64,000 nt of DNA from Aminobacter aganoensis (GCF_014206975.1 NZ_JACHOU010000001.1:62001-126000), one strand, 5' to 3'. Counted from the stretch's first letter, positions 1 to 20,471 are shown. The notes: generated from the letters alone by a model not told the origin. Numbers and translations are program-made.

Positions 1-138
1 GCTGGCGAGATCAGCAGCGCCAAGGTGCGCGAGATCGCCGAAGTCAAGATGAAGGACCTGAACGCGAACGACATCGAAGCCGCCATCAAGATGGTCGAAG
101 GCTCGGCTCGTTCGATGGGCCTGGAAGTGGTGGGCTGA
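1..138 (+). CDS. rplK: 50S ribosomal protein L11, C-terminal part
   Basis: The window opens inside a reading frame whose last 45 codons match the C-terminal RNA-binding domain of L11 (ends [12 protein letters not shown], then TGA). L11 binds the GTPase-associated centre of 23S rRNA. The start lies upstream of the window. It is followed after 4 bases by rplA, the usual rplK-rplA pair. Identification rests on the tail sequence plus this synteny. Confidence 0.95.
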   Translation, partial: AGEISSAKVREIAEVKMKDLNANDIEAAIKMVEGSARSMGLEVVG

Positions 139-142
139 GATC

Positions 143-841
143 ATGGCTAAGATTGCAAAGCGCGTTTCCAAGTCCCGCGAAGGCATCGATGCGAACAAGG
201 CTTATGGCCTTGGCGAAGCACTCGAGCTTCTGAAGGCCCGTTCGTCGGTCAAGTTCGACGAGACCATCGAAGTCGCCATGAACCTCGGCGTCGACCCGCG
301 CCACGCCGACCAGATGGTCCGCGGCGTCGTCAACCTGCCGAACGGCACGGGCCGCACGGTTCGCGTCGCTGTGTTCGCACGCGATGCGAAGGCTGACGAA
401 GCCCGCGCAGCCGGTGCCGACATCGTCGGTGCGGAAGACCTCGTCGACATCGTCCAGAAGGGCCAGATCGACTTCGACCGCTGCATCGCCACCCCCGACA
501 TGATGCCGCTGGTCGGCCGTCTCGGTAAGGTGCTCGGCCCGCGCGGCATGATGCCGAACCCGAAGGTCGGCACCGTGACCACCGACGTCGCAGCAGCCGT
601 CAAGGCTTCGAAGGGCGGCGCTGTTGAGTTCCGCGTCGAGAAGGCCGGCATCATCCACGCCGGCGTCGGCAAGATCTCGTTCGACGTCAAGGCGCTGGAA
701 GAAAACGTCCGCGCCCTCGCGGATGCGGTCAACAAGGCCAAGCCGACCGGTGCCAAGGGCGTCTACGTCAAGAAGGTGTCCCTCACCTCGACGATGGGCC
801 CAGGCCTCAAGCTCGACCTCGCGACGCTCGCAGCGTCCTGA
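143..841 (+). CDS. rplA: 50S ribosomal protein L1
   Basis: The product is 232 aa, the usual L1 length. It contains the L1 family core [15 protein letters not shown] (around residues 131-145). L1 forms the mobile stalk at the tRNA exit site and in many bacteria represses its own rplK-rplA mRNA. The ATG lies 4 bases after the rplK stop, so the two genes are translationally linked. The next gene, rplJ, is 389 bases away behind a structured leader, so rplKA and rplJL may be separately tuned units. Confidence 0.98.
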   Translation: MAKIAKRVSKSREGIDANKAYGLGEALELLKARSSVKFDETIEVAMNLGVDPRHADQMVRGVVNLPNGTGRTVRVAVFARDAKADEARAAGADIVGAEDLVDIVQKGQIDFDRCIATPDMMPLVGRLGKVLGPRGMMPNPKVGTVTTDVAAAVKASKGGAVEFRVEKAGIIHAGVGKISFDVKALEENVRALADAVNKAKPTGAKGVYVKKVSLTSTMGPGLKLDLATLAAS

Positions 842-888
842 TAAGTTGATATTGGATCGGCCGTTAAAGGCTTGATCCTGAAAAAGAA

Positions 889-914
889 TTCCGGGCTTCC
901 GAGCCCGGATTTTC
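889..914 (+). terminator. hairpin after rplA, weak terminator or attenuator
   Basis: A 7-bp GC-rich stem (CCGGGCT at 891-897 with AGCCCGG at 902-908, loop TCCG) is followed by only a short T-run (ATTTTC). It could end part of the rplKA transcripts or protect their 3' end. The weak T-tract argues against efficient termination. Confidence 0.4.
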
Positions 915-1010
915 GGAAGTTGGAAACAGCTTTCGAAAATCCTGTCCGAGATTGCAGGCGGTCCAGGTGACCCTTGGTCCTTAATTCGAATGGGCCTGCA
1001 TGAGACGGGT

Positions 1011-1225
1011 GAAGACCAGACAAAGGAGCTTCGGCTCCAATGAAAGGTTCGAACCGTGTTTGCCTTTTGTCTGCGCATCGCGCCGGGCCGCAAGCCCGTC
1101 AGGTGTGGCGAAAGGGGGCAGGATCCTCGAGCGCCGTTCGGGTGATCTGGAATTTCTGGATTGGCCGCCCGGCAAAAGGCAACCCGACCGCTCACCCCGC
1201 AAATGGGAGGCGGTCAACTGGAGAT
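1011..1225 (+). promoter_or_regulatory. candidate L10-type mRNA leader of rplJL
   Basis: The 389-base rplA-rplJ spacer has no credible gene on either strand. Its second half folds. CAGACAAAGG (1017-1026) can pair with CCTTTTGTCTG (1063-1073, one bulged T). A GGAGC-TTCG-GCTCC tetraloop hairpin lies at 1025-1038, and CGGGC/GCCCG at 1084-1098 forms a further stem. In many bacteria this spot carries the L10(L12)4 autoregulatory leader, which represses rplJL translation. Position and folding support that here, but I could not verify the kink-turn consensus. Confidence 0.5.
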
Positions 1226-1230
1226 AGGCA

Positions 1231-1749
1231 GTGGACAGAGCGGAAAAACGCGAACTCGTCACGGGCCTGAATGACGCGTTCTCGAACGCAGGTTCAGTCG
1301 TCGTGGCCCACTATGCCGGTATCACCGTCGCGCAAATGAACGATCTTCGCGTGAAGATGCGTCAGGCCGGCGGCACCGTCAAAGTCGCGAAGAACCGTCT
1401 CGCCAAAATCGCTCTTCAGGGCACGGAATCCGAAAGCATCATCGATCTGTTCAAGGGACAGACGCTTGTTGCCTATTCGGAGGATCCGATTGCAGCGCCG
1501 AAGGTCGCGTCCGACTTCGCCAAGACCAATGACAAGCTTGTCATCCTTGGTGGTTCGATGGGCACGACCTCGCTCAACGCCGACGGAGTCAAGGCTTTGG
1601 CCGCGCTTCCGTCGCTCGACGAGCTGCGTGCAAAGCTGGTTGGCATGATCGCCACCCCGGCTACCCGGATCGCCCAGATCGTCAATGCGCCGGCGGCTTC
1701 GGTCGCGCGCGTCATTGGCGCTTATGCCCGGAAGGACGAGGCGGCATGA
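1231..1749 (+). CDS. rplJ: 50S ribosomal protein L10
   Basis: The product is 172 aa, matching L10, the base of the L7/L12 stalk. The N-terminal domain binds 23S rRNA, and the Ala-rich C-terminal helix (residues about 135-172) carries the L7/L12 dimers. The start is GTG at 1231, preceded by GGAGATAG at 1220-1227. No better ATG exists in frame. rplL follows 54 bases downstream. Confidence 0.98.
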   Translation: MDRAEKRELVTGLNDAFSNAGSVVVAHYAGITVAQMNDLRVKMRQAGGTVKVAKNRLAKIALQGTESESIIDLFKGQTLVAYSEDPIAAPKVASDFAKTNDKLVILGGSMGTTSLNADGVKALAALPSLDELRAKLVGMIATPATRIAQIVNAPAASVARVIGAYARKDEAA

Positions 1750-1803
1750 GGCCGTTCCTCGCTATCATCAACACACGTTCGAACTGATTGAAGGAATAGT
1801 AAA

Positions 1804-2175
<372 letters not shown>

Positions 2176-2187
2176 GCTCACGGTTTC

Positions 2188-2353
2188 GGTGGGCGGCCAC
2201 GTTGCCGCCCACCGGCTCCCGTGACCCGGGGGATTGTCGGGAACCTATTTCCTGAGGGCCGCAAGCGGCTTTCAGGAAACGGGTTTTCTCCCGTTTTGGA
2301 TAGGCCGCCGCCGAGGCGGCGCGCATGCAAGGTGAGCCTTAGCGACGCTCACC
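2188..2353 (+). promoter_or_regulatory. rplL-rpoB spacer with five consecutive hairpins
   Basis: Five inverted repeats are packed into 166 bases. (1) GGTGGGCGGC 2188-2197 pairs with GCCGCCCACC 2204-2213. (2) TTTCCTGA...TCAGGAAA, 2248-2279, has an inner GCCGC/GCGGC stem. (3) AACGGG 2278-2283 pairs with CCCGTT 2290-2295, followed by TT. (4) GCCGCC/GGCGGC spans 2304-2320. (5) GGTGAGC 2331-2337 pairs with GCTCACC 2347-2353, just before the rpoB ribosome-binding site. In E. coli this interval holds a partial terminator and an RNase III site; a similar role is inferred. Confidence 0.6.
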
Positions 2354-2378
2354 CCAAGAAAGGCAGCAAGGAGCGACG

Positions 2379-6515
<4,137 letters not shown>

Positions 6516-6528
6516 GCACCAAAGGCGC

Positions 6529-6550
6529 GCCGCGGGATTTTTCCCGCGGC
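6529..6550 (+). promoter_or_regulatory. hairpin after rpoB
   Basis: A perfect 8-bp stem GCCGCGGG/CCCGCGGC encloses an ATTTTT loop, 13 bases after the rpoB stop. No T-tract follows the stem, so it is more likely an RNA-processing or stability element than a terminator. Confidence 0.5.
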
Positions 6551-6560
6551 GTCGCCGCAG

Positions 6561-6606
6561 AGCATGATCCCCAAGGGTGGGTGCCGGTTTCGGTCGAGAT
6601 CATGCT
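6561..6606. repeat. rhizobial-type palindromic intergenic repeat
   Basis: Outer arms AGCATGATC (6561-6569) and GATCATGCT (6598-6606) are perfect inverted repeats around a middle containing GGGTGCCGGTTTCGG. The layout resembles the abundant short palindromic elements of Rhizobiales intergenic regions, which share GCATGATC arms and an internal ACCGGTTTTCGG-like core. This identification is from memory of the pattern. I saw no second copy in the window. Confidence 0.6.
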
Positions 6607-6709
6607 CATTTGTTGAGAATTCTTCGGCTATGGGCCGACACAGCTGGCGGGCGCTCTGGTCCGCACACGATGACAAGGGGCTTTCGAGGGCCCCGAAAAG
6701 GAGAACGGC

Positions 6710-10906
<4,197 letters not shown>

Positions 10907-10929
10907 GAGCGCCGTCCGACAGGACTAGG

Positions 10930-10953
10930 AAAGGGGGCTGCGGCCCCCTTTTT
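10930..10953 (+). terminator. rho-independent terminator of rpoBC
   Basis: The stem GGGGGC (10933-10938) and GCCCCC (10943-10948) closes a TGCG loop, with flanking A and T bases extending it. It runs directly into a T-tract. It sits 24 bases after the rpoC stop. Confidence 0.9.
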
Positions 10954-11002
10954 CGTTGCCACGGCAAAGGCTTCCCGGAACTGGGCAGCCACGCCCGGGC
11001 AT

Positions 11003-11030
11003 TTGACATCCCGCGCCCACGAAAATAGCC
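11003..11030 (+). promoter_or_regulatory. possible promoter of the APC permease gene
   Basis: A perfect TTGACA (-35) at 11003-11008 is followed 16 bases later by ATAGCC, a poor -10. The site lies between the rpoC terminator and the permease start at 11070, where a new promoter is needed. Confidence 0.35.
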
Positions 11031-11069
11031 TCCTCCTTGCAGTGCCTTCAGCCCTGAAAGGAGTGCCCG

Positions 11070-12491
11070 ATGACCGACGTCCCAGGCAACGCGACAGGAC
11101 AGGCGGTATCGGTGGAGCCAAGTCTCCATCGGGTCATGGGGCCCTGGCTTCTTCTTCTCTTCATCGTCGGCGACATCCTGGGCACCGGCATCTACGCCCT
11201 GACCGGACAAGTGGCGAAGCAGGTCGGCGGCGTGGTCTGGCTGCCGTTTCTGGTTGCCTTTGTCGTCGCCCTCATCACGGCCTTCAGCTATCTCGAGCTG
11301 GTGACCAAGTACCCGAAGGCGGCAGGGGCCGCCCTTTACGCCCACAAGGCGTTCGGCATCCATTTCATCACCTTTATCGTCGCATTCGCGGTGATGTGCT
11401 CAGGCATCACCTCGGCCTCGACGGCCTCGCGTGCCTTTGCCGCCAACCTGTCGGGCGCCTTCGACCTCGGCCTCACCGGGACCTACGGCATCACGCTCAT
11501 CGGCCTGGCATTCATGGCGGTCGTTGCCGCCGTGAACTTTCGCGGCGTCGGCGAAAGCGTCAAAGCCAATGTCGTGCTGACATGTGTCGAGTTCACCGGC
11601 CTGATGATCATCATCGTCATCGGCCTTTGGGCGATCGGAGCAGGCGAAGGCGACGTCTCCCGCATTACGCAGTTTCACGCCGCTCCCGACCGCAGCGCCT
11701 TCTGGTCGGTGATCGCCGCGACCACGCTCGCCTTCTTCGCCATGGTCGGTTTCGAGGACTCGGTCAACATGGCCGAGGAATGCAAGGACCCGACCCGGAT
11801 CTTCCCGAAAGTCCTGCTGACCGGATTGCTGATCACCGGGGTGATCTATGTGCTGGTATCCATCTCGGCGATCACGCTGGTGCCACCGGAACAGCTGGGC
11901 GAGGGCGAGACCCCGCTGCTCAAGGTGGTCCAGGCCGGCGCGCCGAATTTTCCGGTCGAGATCTTCGGCTTCATCACCATGTTTGCGGTTGCCAACAGCG
12001 CCTTGATCAACATGCTGATGGCGAGCCGGCTCGTCTATGGCATGAGCCGCGAGCATGTGCTGCCGCAGGTGCTCGGCAAGGTCCATGCGACGCGCCGCAC
12101 TCCTTACATAGCGATCGGGTTCACCACCTTGCTCGCCTTCGCGCTGATCACCTTCGTCGGGGAGGTTCCGGCTCTCGGCGGCACCACGGCGCTGCTATTG
12201 TTGTGCGTCTTCACAGTCGTCAACATCGCCGTACTGGTGTTGCGCAAGGACAGGGTCGGACACGATCATTTCCGGACGCCGACGCTGCTTCCGATCCTGG
12301 GAGCGGTGGCTTGCGCGTTCTTCGCCGGACCGTGGACCGGGCGGGACCCAGTTCAATACAAGATCGCCGGCGTCCTGATCGGTATCGGCGTGGTCTTGTG
12401 GTTCGTGACGGTAATGGTCAACCGCGCCACCGGCCAAAGGCCCACCGAACCTGAAATGGCAGACATCGGCGGGGCAGGGCCGGTCAACTGA
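11070..12491 (+). CDS. APC-superfamily amino acid/polyamine permease
   Basis: The product is 473 aa with about 12 hydrophobic helices. The first helix carries the Gly-rich GDILGTGIYALTG signature seen at the unwound TM1 substrate site of APC-superfamily transporters. A second conserved feature is FFAMVGFEDSVNMAEECKDP in the TM6 region. Such proteins import amino acids or related amines by cation symport or exchange; the substrate cannot be read from sequence. The ATG is preceded by GAAAGGAGTGCCCG. The gene stands alone between the rpoC terminator and a convergent small gene, so it is probably a separate unit inserted in the core cluster. Confidence 0.85.
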   Translation: MTDVPGNATGQAVSVEPSLHRVMGPWLLLLFIVGDILGTGIYALTGQVAKQVGGVVWLPFLVAFVVALITAFSYLELVTKYPKAAGAALYAHKAFGIHFITFIVAFAVMCSGITSASTASRAFAANLSGAFDLGLTGTYGITLIGLAFMAVVAAVNFRGVGESVKANVVLTCVEFTGLMIIIVIGLWAIGAGEGDVSRITQFHAAPDRSAFWSVIAATTLAFFAMVGFEDSVNMAEECKDPTRIFPKVLLTGLLITGVIYVLVSISAITLVPPEQLGEGETPLLKVVQAGAPNFPVEIFGFITMFAVANSALINMLMASRLVYGMSREHVLPQVLGKVHATRRTPYIAIGFTTLLAFALITFVGEVPALGGTTALLLLCVFTVVNIAVLVLRKDRVGHDHFRTPTLLPILGAVACAFFAGPWTGRDPVQYKIAGVLIGIGVVLWFVTVMVNRATGQRPTEPEMADIGGAGPVN

Positions 12492-12521
12492 CCGGGCGCG
12501 TATCAGGCGCATGCGCTGCGC

Positions 12522-12803
12522 TCAGAGCGGTTCGTTGAAGGTGACGATCGAGACTTCGCCTTCGAGCGCGCCTTGATATGCCGAAATATGCGGCTCGTCG
12601 TCCGGCTCGCCCTGCATGTCGCCGATCTGGTCGAGCTCGGCTTCGGCGTAACCTTCCTTCGCCAATGCCTCGAGCGCGGAGCGCACGGCGGAATCATCGT
12701 CGGGAGCAACCAGCATGATGTGCACGCCCTCGGGCTTAGAGCCCTTCTTGCGCCAGACTCGGCCCGTGATGATGGTCACCGGCTTTTCGTCGTTGTCGTT
12801 CAT
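12522..12803 (-). CDS. small conserved hypothetical protein
   Basis: The product is 93 aa, starting MNDNDEKPVTIITGRVWRKK. The ATG at 12803 is supported by AGGGA seven bases upstream on the minus strand; a longer in-frame start exists but lacks such a site. The protein is acidic, with no signal peptide, membrane segment or cysteine, and looks like a small alpha/beta domain. I do not recognise a characterised family. It converges on the APC permease gene (30-base gap) and diverges from rpsL. Confidence 0.65.
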   Translation of the reverse strand: MNDNDEKPVTIITGRVWRKKGSKPEGVHIMLVAPDDDSAVRSALEALAKEGYAEAELDQIGDMQGEPDDEPHISAYQGALEGEVSIVTFNEPL

Positions 12804-13002
12804 CGGTGATTCCCTGGTTTTGGATTCGTAAGTTGGGGATTCGCCCCCGGTTTTGGCGATTTTCGCACGAAGACATGGTGCACGACAGGCCAAAGCGCGT
12901 TACAAACCGGCAAATAGCCCATGTTGCAGCGCAATAAAGTTGCTCTGCACCTGCTGAGCCCCCCGAAGCCCCGGTTTCGTTAAGGTTTTTGGCGGGACGG
13001 GC

Positions 13003-13031
13003 TTGACGGTTAGCGGTCATGCGAGTAGATA
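13003..13031 (+). promoter_or_regulatory. promoter candidate of the rpsL-rpsG-fusA-tuf operon
   Basis: TTGACG (13003-13008), a 17-base spacer and TAGATA (13026-13031) form a good housekeeping-sigma promoter. The -35 context CTTGACGG recurs in the candidate promoter ahead of rpsM. Confidence 0.7.
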
Positions 13032-13257
13032 CCGCGTCGTCTGAGCCGATGTGAGGTTGGCTTTTCCGAGGCGTCTCGTCTTGGAGTTCACCTCAAACAG
13101 GGTTCGTTTTTACGAGCGAGAAGACATTTCCGGCGTGCATGAAGCGGTTTCGCTTCCTCTGCCTTTGTTCGGGCAAGACCGTAAGTCGCGGTTTGTGGCC
13201 CGAATTCGCGTATGGATTTTGCGCTTGAAGCCGCCCCGAACGGGCTTGAGACACGGA

Positions 13258-13272
13258 ATTGAGAGACAAGAG
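13258..13272 (+). repeat. shared leader element, copy 1 (before rpsL)
   Basis: The 15-base sequence ATTGAGAGACAAGAG lies immediately upstream of the rpsL start and recurs exactly before rpsG. It overlaps the ribosome-binding region (AAGAGGG). Confidence 0.8.
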
Positions 13273-13278
13273 GGTTTA

Positions 13279-13650
13279 ATGCCTACCGTCAACCAGCTGA
13301 TCCGCAAGCCGCGCATTGCGCCGGTGAAGCGCAACAAGGTTCCGGCCATGCAGGCCAACCCGCAGAAGCGGGGCGTTTGCACGCGCGTCTACACGACGAC
13401 GCCGAAGAAGCCGAACTCGGCTCTGCGCAAGGTCGCAAAGATCCGCCTGACCAATGGTTTTGAAGTGATCGGCTACATCCCCGGCGAAGGCCACAATCTT
13501 CAGGAGCACTCCGTGGTCATGATCCGCGGCGGCCGCGTGAAGGACCTTCCGGGCGTGCGCTATCACATCATCCGCGGCGTGCTCGACACGCAGGGTGTGA
13601 AGAACCGCAAGCAGCGCCGTTCCAAGTACGGTGCGAAGCGTCCGAAGTAA
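13279..13650 (+). CDS. rpsL: 30S ribosomal protein S12
   Basis: The product is 123 aa, numbering exactly like E. coli S12. It lies at the decoding centre. K43 and K88, the classical streptomycin-resistance positions, are lysine, and D89 (methylthiolated in E. coli) is present. The reading frame is open upstream to 13051, but the family start [11 protein letters not shown] is at the ATG at 13279. First gene of the str operon. Confidence 0.99.
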   Translation: MPTVNQLIRKPRIAPVKRNKVPAMQANPQKRGVCTRVYTTTPKKPNSALRKVAKIRLTNGFEVIGYIPGEGHNLQEHSVVMIRGGRVKDLPGVRYHIIRGVLDTQGVKNRKQRRSKYGAKRPK

Positions 13651-13695
13651 GGTTTTCCGGCTTCGACGCTTTTGCTTTTGCGTCGTGGCCACGAG

Positions 13696-14183
<488 letters not shown>

Positions 14184-14215
14184 CAGCGCGAACGAACGAC
14201 TGAGAGGCACCTCCC

Positions 14216-16306
<2,091 letters not shown>

Positions 16307-16373
16307 TTCCAAGGAATTGCAGCGTTTTATTAATTCAACGCCCTTATCGGGCTAGCAGGAATGGAGACCTCAC

Positions 16374-17549
16374 ATGGCAAAAGGTAAATTCGAGCGTAAT
16401 AAGCCTCATGTGAACATTGGCACGATTGGTCACGTCGACCACGGCAAGACGTCGCTGACGGCGGCGATCACGAAGTTTTTCGGCGAGTTCAAGGCCTACG
16501 ACCAGATCGACGCAGCGCCTGAAGAGAAGGCCCGCGGCATCACCATTTCGACGGCGCACGTCGAATACGAGACGCCGGCCCGCCACTACGCTCACGTCGA
16601 CTGCCCCGGCCACGCCGACTATGTGAAGAACATGATCACCGGTGCCGCCCAGATGGACGGCGCGATCCTGGTGGTTTCGGCTGCCGACGGCCCGATGCCG
16701 CAGACCCGCGAGCACATCCTGCTCGCCCGTCAGGTCGGCGTTCCCGCCCTGGTGGTGTTCCTCAACAAGGTCGACCTGGTCGACGACGCCGAGCTGCTCG
16801 AACTGGTCGAGCTCGAGGTGCGCGAGCTGCTGTCGAAGTACGAGTTCCCCGGCGACGACATCCCGATGGTCAAGGGCTCGGCCGTTGCTGCGCTCAACGA
16901 TTCGGACAAGAAGATCGGCGAAGACGCGATCCGCGAGCTGATGGCGGCTGTCGATGCCTACATCCCGACGCCTGAGCGTCCGATCGACCGTCCGTTCCTG
17001 ATGCCGATCGAAGACGTGTTCTCGATCTCGGGCCGCGGCACGGTCGTCACCGGCCGCGTCGAGCGCGGCATCGTCAAGGTCGGCGAGGAAGTCGAGATCG
17101 TCGGCATCAAGGCGACCTCGAAGACGACGGTCACCGGCGTCGAGATGTTCCGCAAGCTGCTCGACCAGGGCCAGGCGGGCGACAACATCGGCGCGCTGAT
17201 CCGTGGCGTTGGCCGTGAAGACGTCGAGCGCGGCCAGGTGCTGTGCAAGCCGGGTTCGGTCAAGCCGCACAAGAAGTTCGTGGCTGAAGCCTACATCCTG
17301 ACCAAGGAAGAGGGTGGCCGTCACACGCCGTTCTTCACCAACTACCGTCCGCAGTTCTATTTCCGCACGACGGACGTGACCGGCATCGTGTCGCTGCCGG
17401 AAGGCACCGAGATGGTCATGCCCGGCGACAACATCACCGTCGACGTCGAGCTGATCGTGCCGATCGCCATGGAAGAGAAGCTCCGCTTCGCCATCCGTGA
17501 AGGCGGCCGCACCGTCGGCGCCGGCATCGTCGCTTCGATCAAAGAATAA
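16374..17549 (+). CDS. tuf: translation elongation factor Tu
   Basis: The product is 391 aa. GTPase motifs [17 protein letters not shown] and NKVDLVDD are present, followed by the two beta-barrel domains. It delivers aminoacyl-tRNA to the ribosome. Alphaproteobacteria often carry a second tuf copy elsewhere; only one is in this window. A small GCCC-TTATC-GGGC hairpin precedes its ribosome-binding site. Confidence 0.99.
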   Translation: MAKGKFERNKPHVNIGTIGHVDHGKTSLTAAITKFFGEFKAYDQIDAAPEEKARGITISTAHVEYETPARHYAHVDCPGHADYVKNMITGAAQMDGAILVVSAADGPMPQTREHILLARQVGVPALVVFLNKVDLVDDAELLELVELEVRELLSKYEFPGDDIPMVKGSAVAALNDSDKKIGEDAIRELMAAVDAYIPTPERPIDRPFLMPIEDVFSISGRGTVVTGRVERGIVKVGEEVEIVGIKATSKTTVTGVEMFRKLLDQGQAGDNIGALIRGVGREDVERGQVLCKPGSVKPHKKFVAEAYILTKEEGGRHTPFFTNYRPQFYFRTTDVTGIVSLPEGTEMVMPGDNITVDVELIVPIAMEEKLRFAIREGGRTVGAGIVASIKE

Positions 17550-17566
17550 TCCGAATAACGATCTGT

Positions 17567-17588
17567 CGCGGGCGGGAATACGCCCGCG
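17567..17588 (+). promoter_or_regulatory. hairpin between tuf and rpsJ
   Basis: An 8-bp stem CGCGGGCG/CGCCCGCG with a GGAATA loop lies 17 bases after the tuf stop. There is no T-tract. It is likely a 3'-end protector or processing site between the str and S10 parts of the cluster. Confidence 0.45.
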
Positions 17589-17612
17589 CCGCGCCAGAAC
17601 AAGGAAGTGACC

Positions 17613-17921
17613 ATGAACGGACAGAATATCCGCATCCGCCTCAAGGCGTTTGACCACCGGGTTCTCGACGCTTCGACCCGCGAGATCGTGTCGACCGCAA
17701 AGCGCACCGGCGCCAACGTTCGCGGCCCGATCCCGCTGCCGACGCGGATCGAGAAGTTCACGGTGAACCGCTCGCCGCACGTCGACAAGAAGAGCCGCGA
17801 GCAGTTCGAGATGCGCACGCACAAGCGTCTGCTGGACATCGTCGATCCGACCCCGCAGACCGTCGATGCTCTGATGAAGCTCGACCTCGCCGCAGGTGTC
17901 GACGTCGAAATCAAGCTCTAA
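17613..17921 (+). CDS. rpsJ: 30S ribosomal protein S10 (NusE)
   Basis: The product is 102 aa, starting [16 protein letters not shown]10 is a 30S head protein and, as NusE, a partner of NusB and NusG in antitermination. The ATG at 17613 has AAGGAAG five bases upstream; a GTG six bases earlier in frame is too close to that site. First gene of the S10 operon portion. Confidence 0.98.
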   Translation: MNGQNIRIRLKAFDHRVLDASTREIVSTAKRTGANVRGPIPLPTRIEKFTVNRSPHVDKKSREQFEMRTHKRLLDIVDPTPQTVDALMKLDLAAGVDVEIKL

Positions 17922-17979
17922 GAGCTAACATGAGCCGCGCGAGCAGATCCAAACGGCTCCTCTGAAGGAAAACGAACCG

Positions 17980-18690
17980 ATGCGTTCAGGTGTAATTGCA
18001 CAGAAGGTGGGAATGACCCGCGTCTATAATGACGCTGGCGAGCACGTTCCCGTCACCGTTCTCCGCATGGAGAACTGCCAGGTCGTGGCGCAGCGCACGC
18101 AGGAGAAGAATGGCTACACCGCCGTTCAGCTCGGCGTCGGCCTCGCCAAGGTGAAGAATACGTCGAAGGCGATGCGCGGTCATTTCGCTGCCGCCTCCGT
18201 CGAGCCGAAGTCGAAGGTCGCCGAATTCCGCGTCTCCGCCGACAACATGCTCGATGTCGGCTCCGAGATCACCGTCGAGCACTTCGTCCCCGGCCAGAAG
18301 GTCGACGTGACGGGCACCTCGACCGGTAAGGGTTTCCAGGGCGTCATCAAGCGGCACAACTTCGGTGGTGGCCGCGCGACCCACGGTAACTCGGTGTCGC
18401 ACCGTACCCACGGCTCGACTGGCCAGCGCCAGGATCCGGGCAAGGTGTTCAAGGGCAAGAAGATGGCCGGCCACATGGGCGACGTCCGCGTCACGACCCA
18501 GAACGTCGAAGTCGTCTCGACCGACGCCGACCGCGGCCTGATCCTGATCCGCGGTGCGGTTCCGGGCACGAAGGGTGCATGGATCCTGGTTCGCGACGCC
18601 GCCAAGATTGCGCTGCCTGAGAATGCGCCGAAGCCGGCCGCGATCCGCGCCGTCAGCAAACAGGCTCCGGCCAACGAGGGAGCGGAATAA
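17980..18690 (+). CDS. rplC: 50S ribosomal protein L3
   Basis: The product is 236 aa. The loop that reaches the peptidyl-transferase centre is visible as [20 protein letters not shown], including the glutamine that PrmB methylates in E. coli. The stop overlaps the rplD start by one base (TAATG), giving tight coupling. Confidence 0.99.
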   Translation: MRSGVIAQKVGMTRVYNDAGEHVPVTVLRMENCQVVAQRTQEKNGYTAVQLGVGLAKVKNTSKAMRGHFAAASVEPKSKVAEFRVSADNMLDVGSEITVEHFVPGQKVDVTGTSTGKGFQGVIKRHNFGGGRATHGNSVSHRTHGSTGQRQDPGKVFKGKKMAGHMGDVRVTTQNVEVVSTDADRGLILIRGAVPGTKGAWILVRDAAKIALPENAPKPAAIRAVSKQAPANEGAE

Positions 18691-19310
18691 TGGACCTCAA
18701 GATTACAACCCTCGCAGGCAAGGATGCCGGCAAGGTTGAGCTCTCGGAAGAGATCTTCGGCCTCGACCCGCGCGAAGACGTGCTCCAGCGCGTCGTGCGC
18801 TGGCAGCTCGCCAAGAAGCAGCAGGGCACGCACAAGGCCAAGGGCCGCGCGGAAATCGCGCGCACCGGCGCCAAGATGTACAAGCAGAAGGGTACGGGCC
18901 GCGCTCGTCACCATTCGGCACGCGCTCCGCAGTTCCGCGGCGGCGGCAAGGCCCACGGCCCGGTCGTCCGCAGCCACGAGCACGACCTTCCCAAGAAGGT
19001 CCGCGCTCTCGGCCTGAAGCACGCTCTGTCGGCCAAGGCCAAGGCATCGAACCTGATCATCGTCGACGAGCTGACCCTCGCCGAAGGCAAGACCAAGGCA
19101 CTGATCGCGAACTTCGCGACGCTGGGCCTGACCAACGCCCTGGTGATCGGCGGCGCCGAGCTTGACCTCAACTTCAAGCGCGCAGCGACCAACATCCCGA
19201 ACATCGATGTCCTGCCGATCCAGGGCATCAACGTTTACGACATTCTGCGCCGCGGCACGCTGGTCCTCTCGAAGGCCGCCGTCGAGGCTCTCGAGGAGCG
19301 CTTCAAATGA
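18690..19310 (+). CDS. rplD: 50S ribosomal protein L4
   Basis: The product is 206 aa. Its long basic loop (about residues 45-100, with [19 protein letters not shown]) lines the peptide exit tunnel. In E. coli L4 represses the S10 operon; no matching leader is evident here. It overlaps rplW by 4 bases (ATGA). Confidence 0.99.
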   Translation: MDLKITTLAGKDAGKVELSEEIFGLDPREDVLQRVVRWQLAKKQQGTHKAKGRAEIARTGAKMYKQKGTGRARHHSARAPQFRGGGKAHGPVVRSHEHDLPKKVRALGLKHALSAKAKASNLIIVDELTLAEGKTKALIANFATLGLTNALVIGGAELDLNFKRAATNIPNIDVLPIQGINVYDILRRGTLVLSKAAVEALEERFK

Positions 19311-19600
19311 CGGATCTCCGCCACTACGACGTGATCGTCAGCCCGGCGATCACCGAAAAGTCGACCATGGCATCTGAGCAGAACCAGGTCGTCTTCAACG
19401 TCGCCAAGAAGGCGAGCAAGCCTGAGATCAAGGCTGCCGTCGAAGCGCTGTTCGGCGTGAAGGTGACTGCTGTGAACACCCTGGTCCGCAAGGGCAAGGT
19501 GAAGCGCTTCCGCGGCACGATCGGCCGCCAGAGTGACGTCAAGAAGGCGGTAGTGACGCTGGCCGATGGTCAGTCGATCGACGTCGCGATGGGTCTCTGA
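19307..19600 (+). CDS. rplW: 50S ribosomal protein L23
   Basis: The product is 97 aa, starting [20 protein letters not shown]23 sits at the tunnel exit, where it docks trigger factor and SRP. It is coupled to rplD by an ATGA overlap. Confidence 0.99.
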   Translation: MTDLRHYDVIVSPAITEKSTMASEQNQVVFNVAKKASKPEIKAAVEALFGVKVTAVNTLVRKGKVKRFRGTIGRQSDVKKAVVTLADGQSIDVAMGL

Positions 19601-19622
19601 GCTAGGCTGAGAGGACAGGACA

Positions 19623-20456
19623 ATGGCACTTAAGAAATTCAAGCCAGTAACGCCGAGCACGCGCCAGCTGGTCATCGTCGACCGCTCGGGCCTGCACAAG
19701 GGCAAGCCCGTCAAGGGTCTGACCGAAGGCCTGACCAAGTCGGGCGGCCGCAACAACTACGGTCGCATCACGGCTCGCTTCATCGGCGGCGGTCACAAGC
19801 GTTCGTACCGCATCATCGACTTCAAGCGTCGCAAGTTCGACGTCGTCGGCACGGTCGAGCGTCTCGAGTACGATCCGAACCGCACCGCCTTTATCGCGCT
19901 GATCAAGTACGACGACGGCGAGCTGAGCTACATCATTGCGCCGCAGCGTCTGCAGGCTGGTGACAAGATCATCGCCGGCGAGCAGGTCGACGTGAAGCCG
20001 GGCAACGCGATGCCGCTCGCATCGATGCCGGTCGGCACGATCGTCCACAACATCGAGCTGAAGCCCGGCAAGGGCGGCCAGGTCGCCCGTTCGGCTGGTG
20101 CTTACGCCCAGCTCGTCGGCCGCGACCAGGGCATGGCGATCCTTCGCCTCAACTCGGGTGAACAGCGCGTCGTCAGCGGTCTCTGCATCGCCACCGTCGG
20201 TGCCGTGTCCAACCCGGACCACGGCAACATCAACGACGGCAAGGCTGGTCGCACGGTCTGGCGTGGCAAGCGTCCGCACAACCGCGGCGTGACCATGAAC
20301 CCGGTCGACCACCCGCACGGCGGTGGTGAAGGCCGCACCTCGGGCGGACGCCATCCGGTGACCCCGTGGGGCAAGCCCACCAAGGGCAAGAAGACGCGGT
20401 CCAACAAGGCGACCGACAAGTTCATCCTGCGCTCGCGCCATCAGCGCAAGAGCTAA
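19623..20456 (+). CDS. rplB: 50S ribosomal protein L2
   Basis: The product is 277 aa. The C-terminal [20 protein letters not shown] segment, conserved near the peptidyl-transferase centre, is intact. L2 is a primary 23S rRNA binder needed for subunit association. The ATG follows GAGAGGACAGGACA. Confidence 0.99.
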   Translation: MALKKFKPVTPSTRQLVIVDRSGLHKGKPVKGLTEGLTKSGGRNNYGRITARFIGGGHKRSYRIIDFKRRKFDVVGTVERLEYDPNRTAFIALIKYDDGELSYIIAPQRLQAGDKIIAGEQVDVKPGNAMPLASMPVGTIVHNIELKPGKGGQVARSAGAYAQLVGRDQGMAILRLNSGEQRVVSGLCIATVGAVSNPDHGNINDGKAGRTVWRGKRPHNRGVTMNPVDHPHGGGEGRTSGGRHPVTPWGKPTKGKKTRSNKATDKFILRSRHQRKS

Positions 20457-20471
20457 GAAGAGGTAACGCCA

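Larger units (their letters stand above)
12804..13278. other. 475-base divergent intergenic region and rpsL 5' leader
   Basis: No gene is supported here. Bases 12804-13002 show nothing I can name beyond being the upstream region of the minus-strand small gene. From the promoter at 13003-13031 onward the rest would be an rpsL leader of about 240 bases. It contains a GAAGCG-GTTT-CGCTTC hairpin (13141-13156), CCCG-AA-CGGG near 13236-13245, and the short element shared with rpsG. Confidence 0.6.

Noticed and set aside
889-914. Operon-ending terminator after rplA
   Set aside because: The T-tract is short and rplJ follows in the same orientation; it is kept only as a weak terminator or attenuator.
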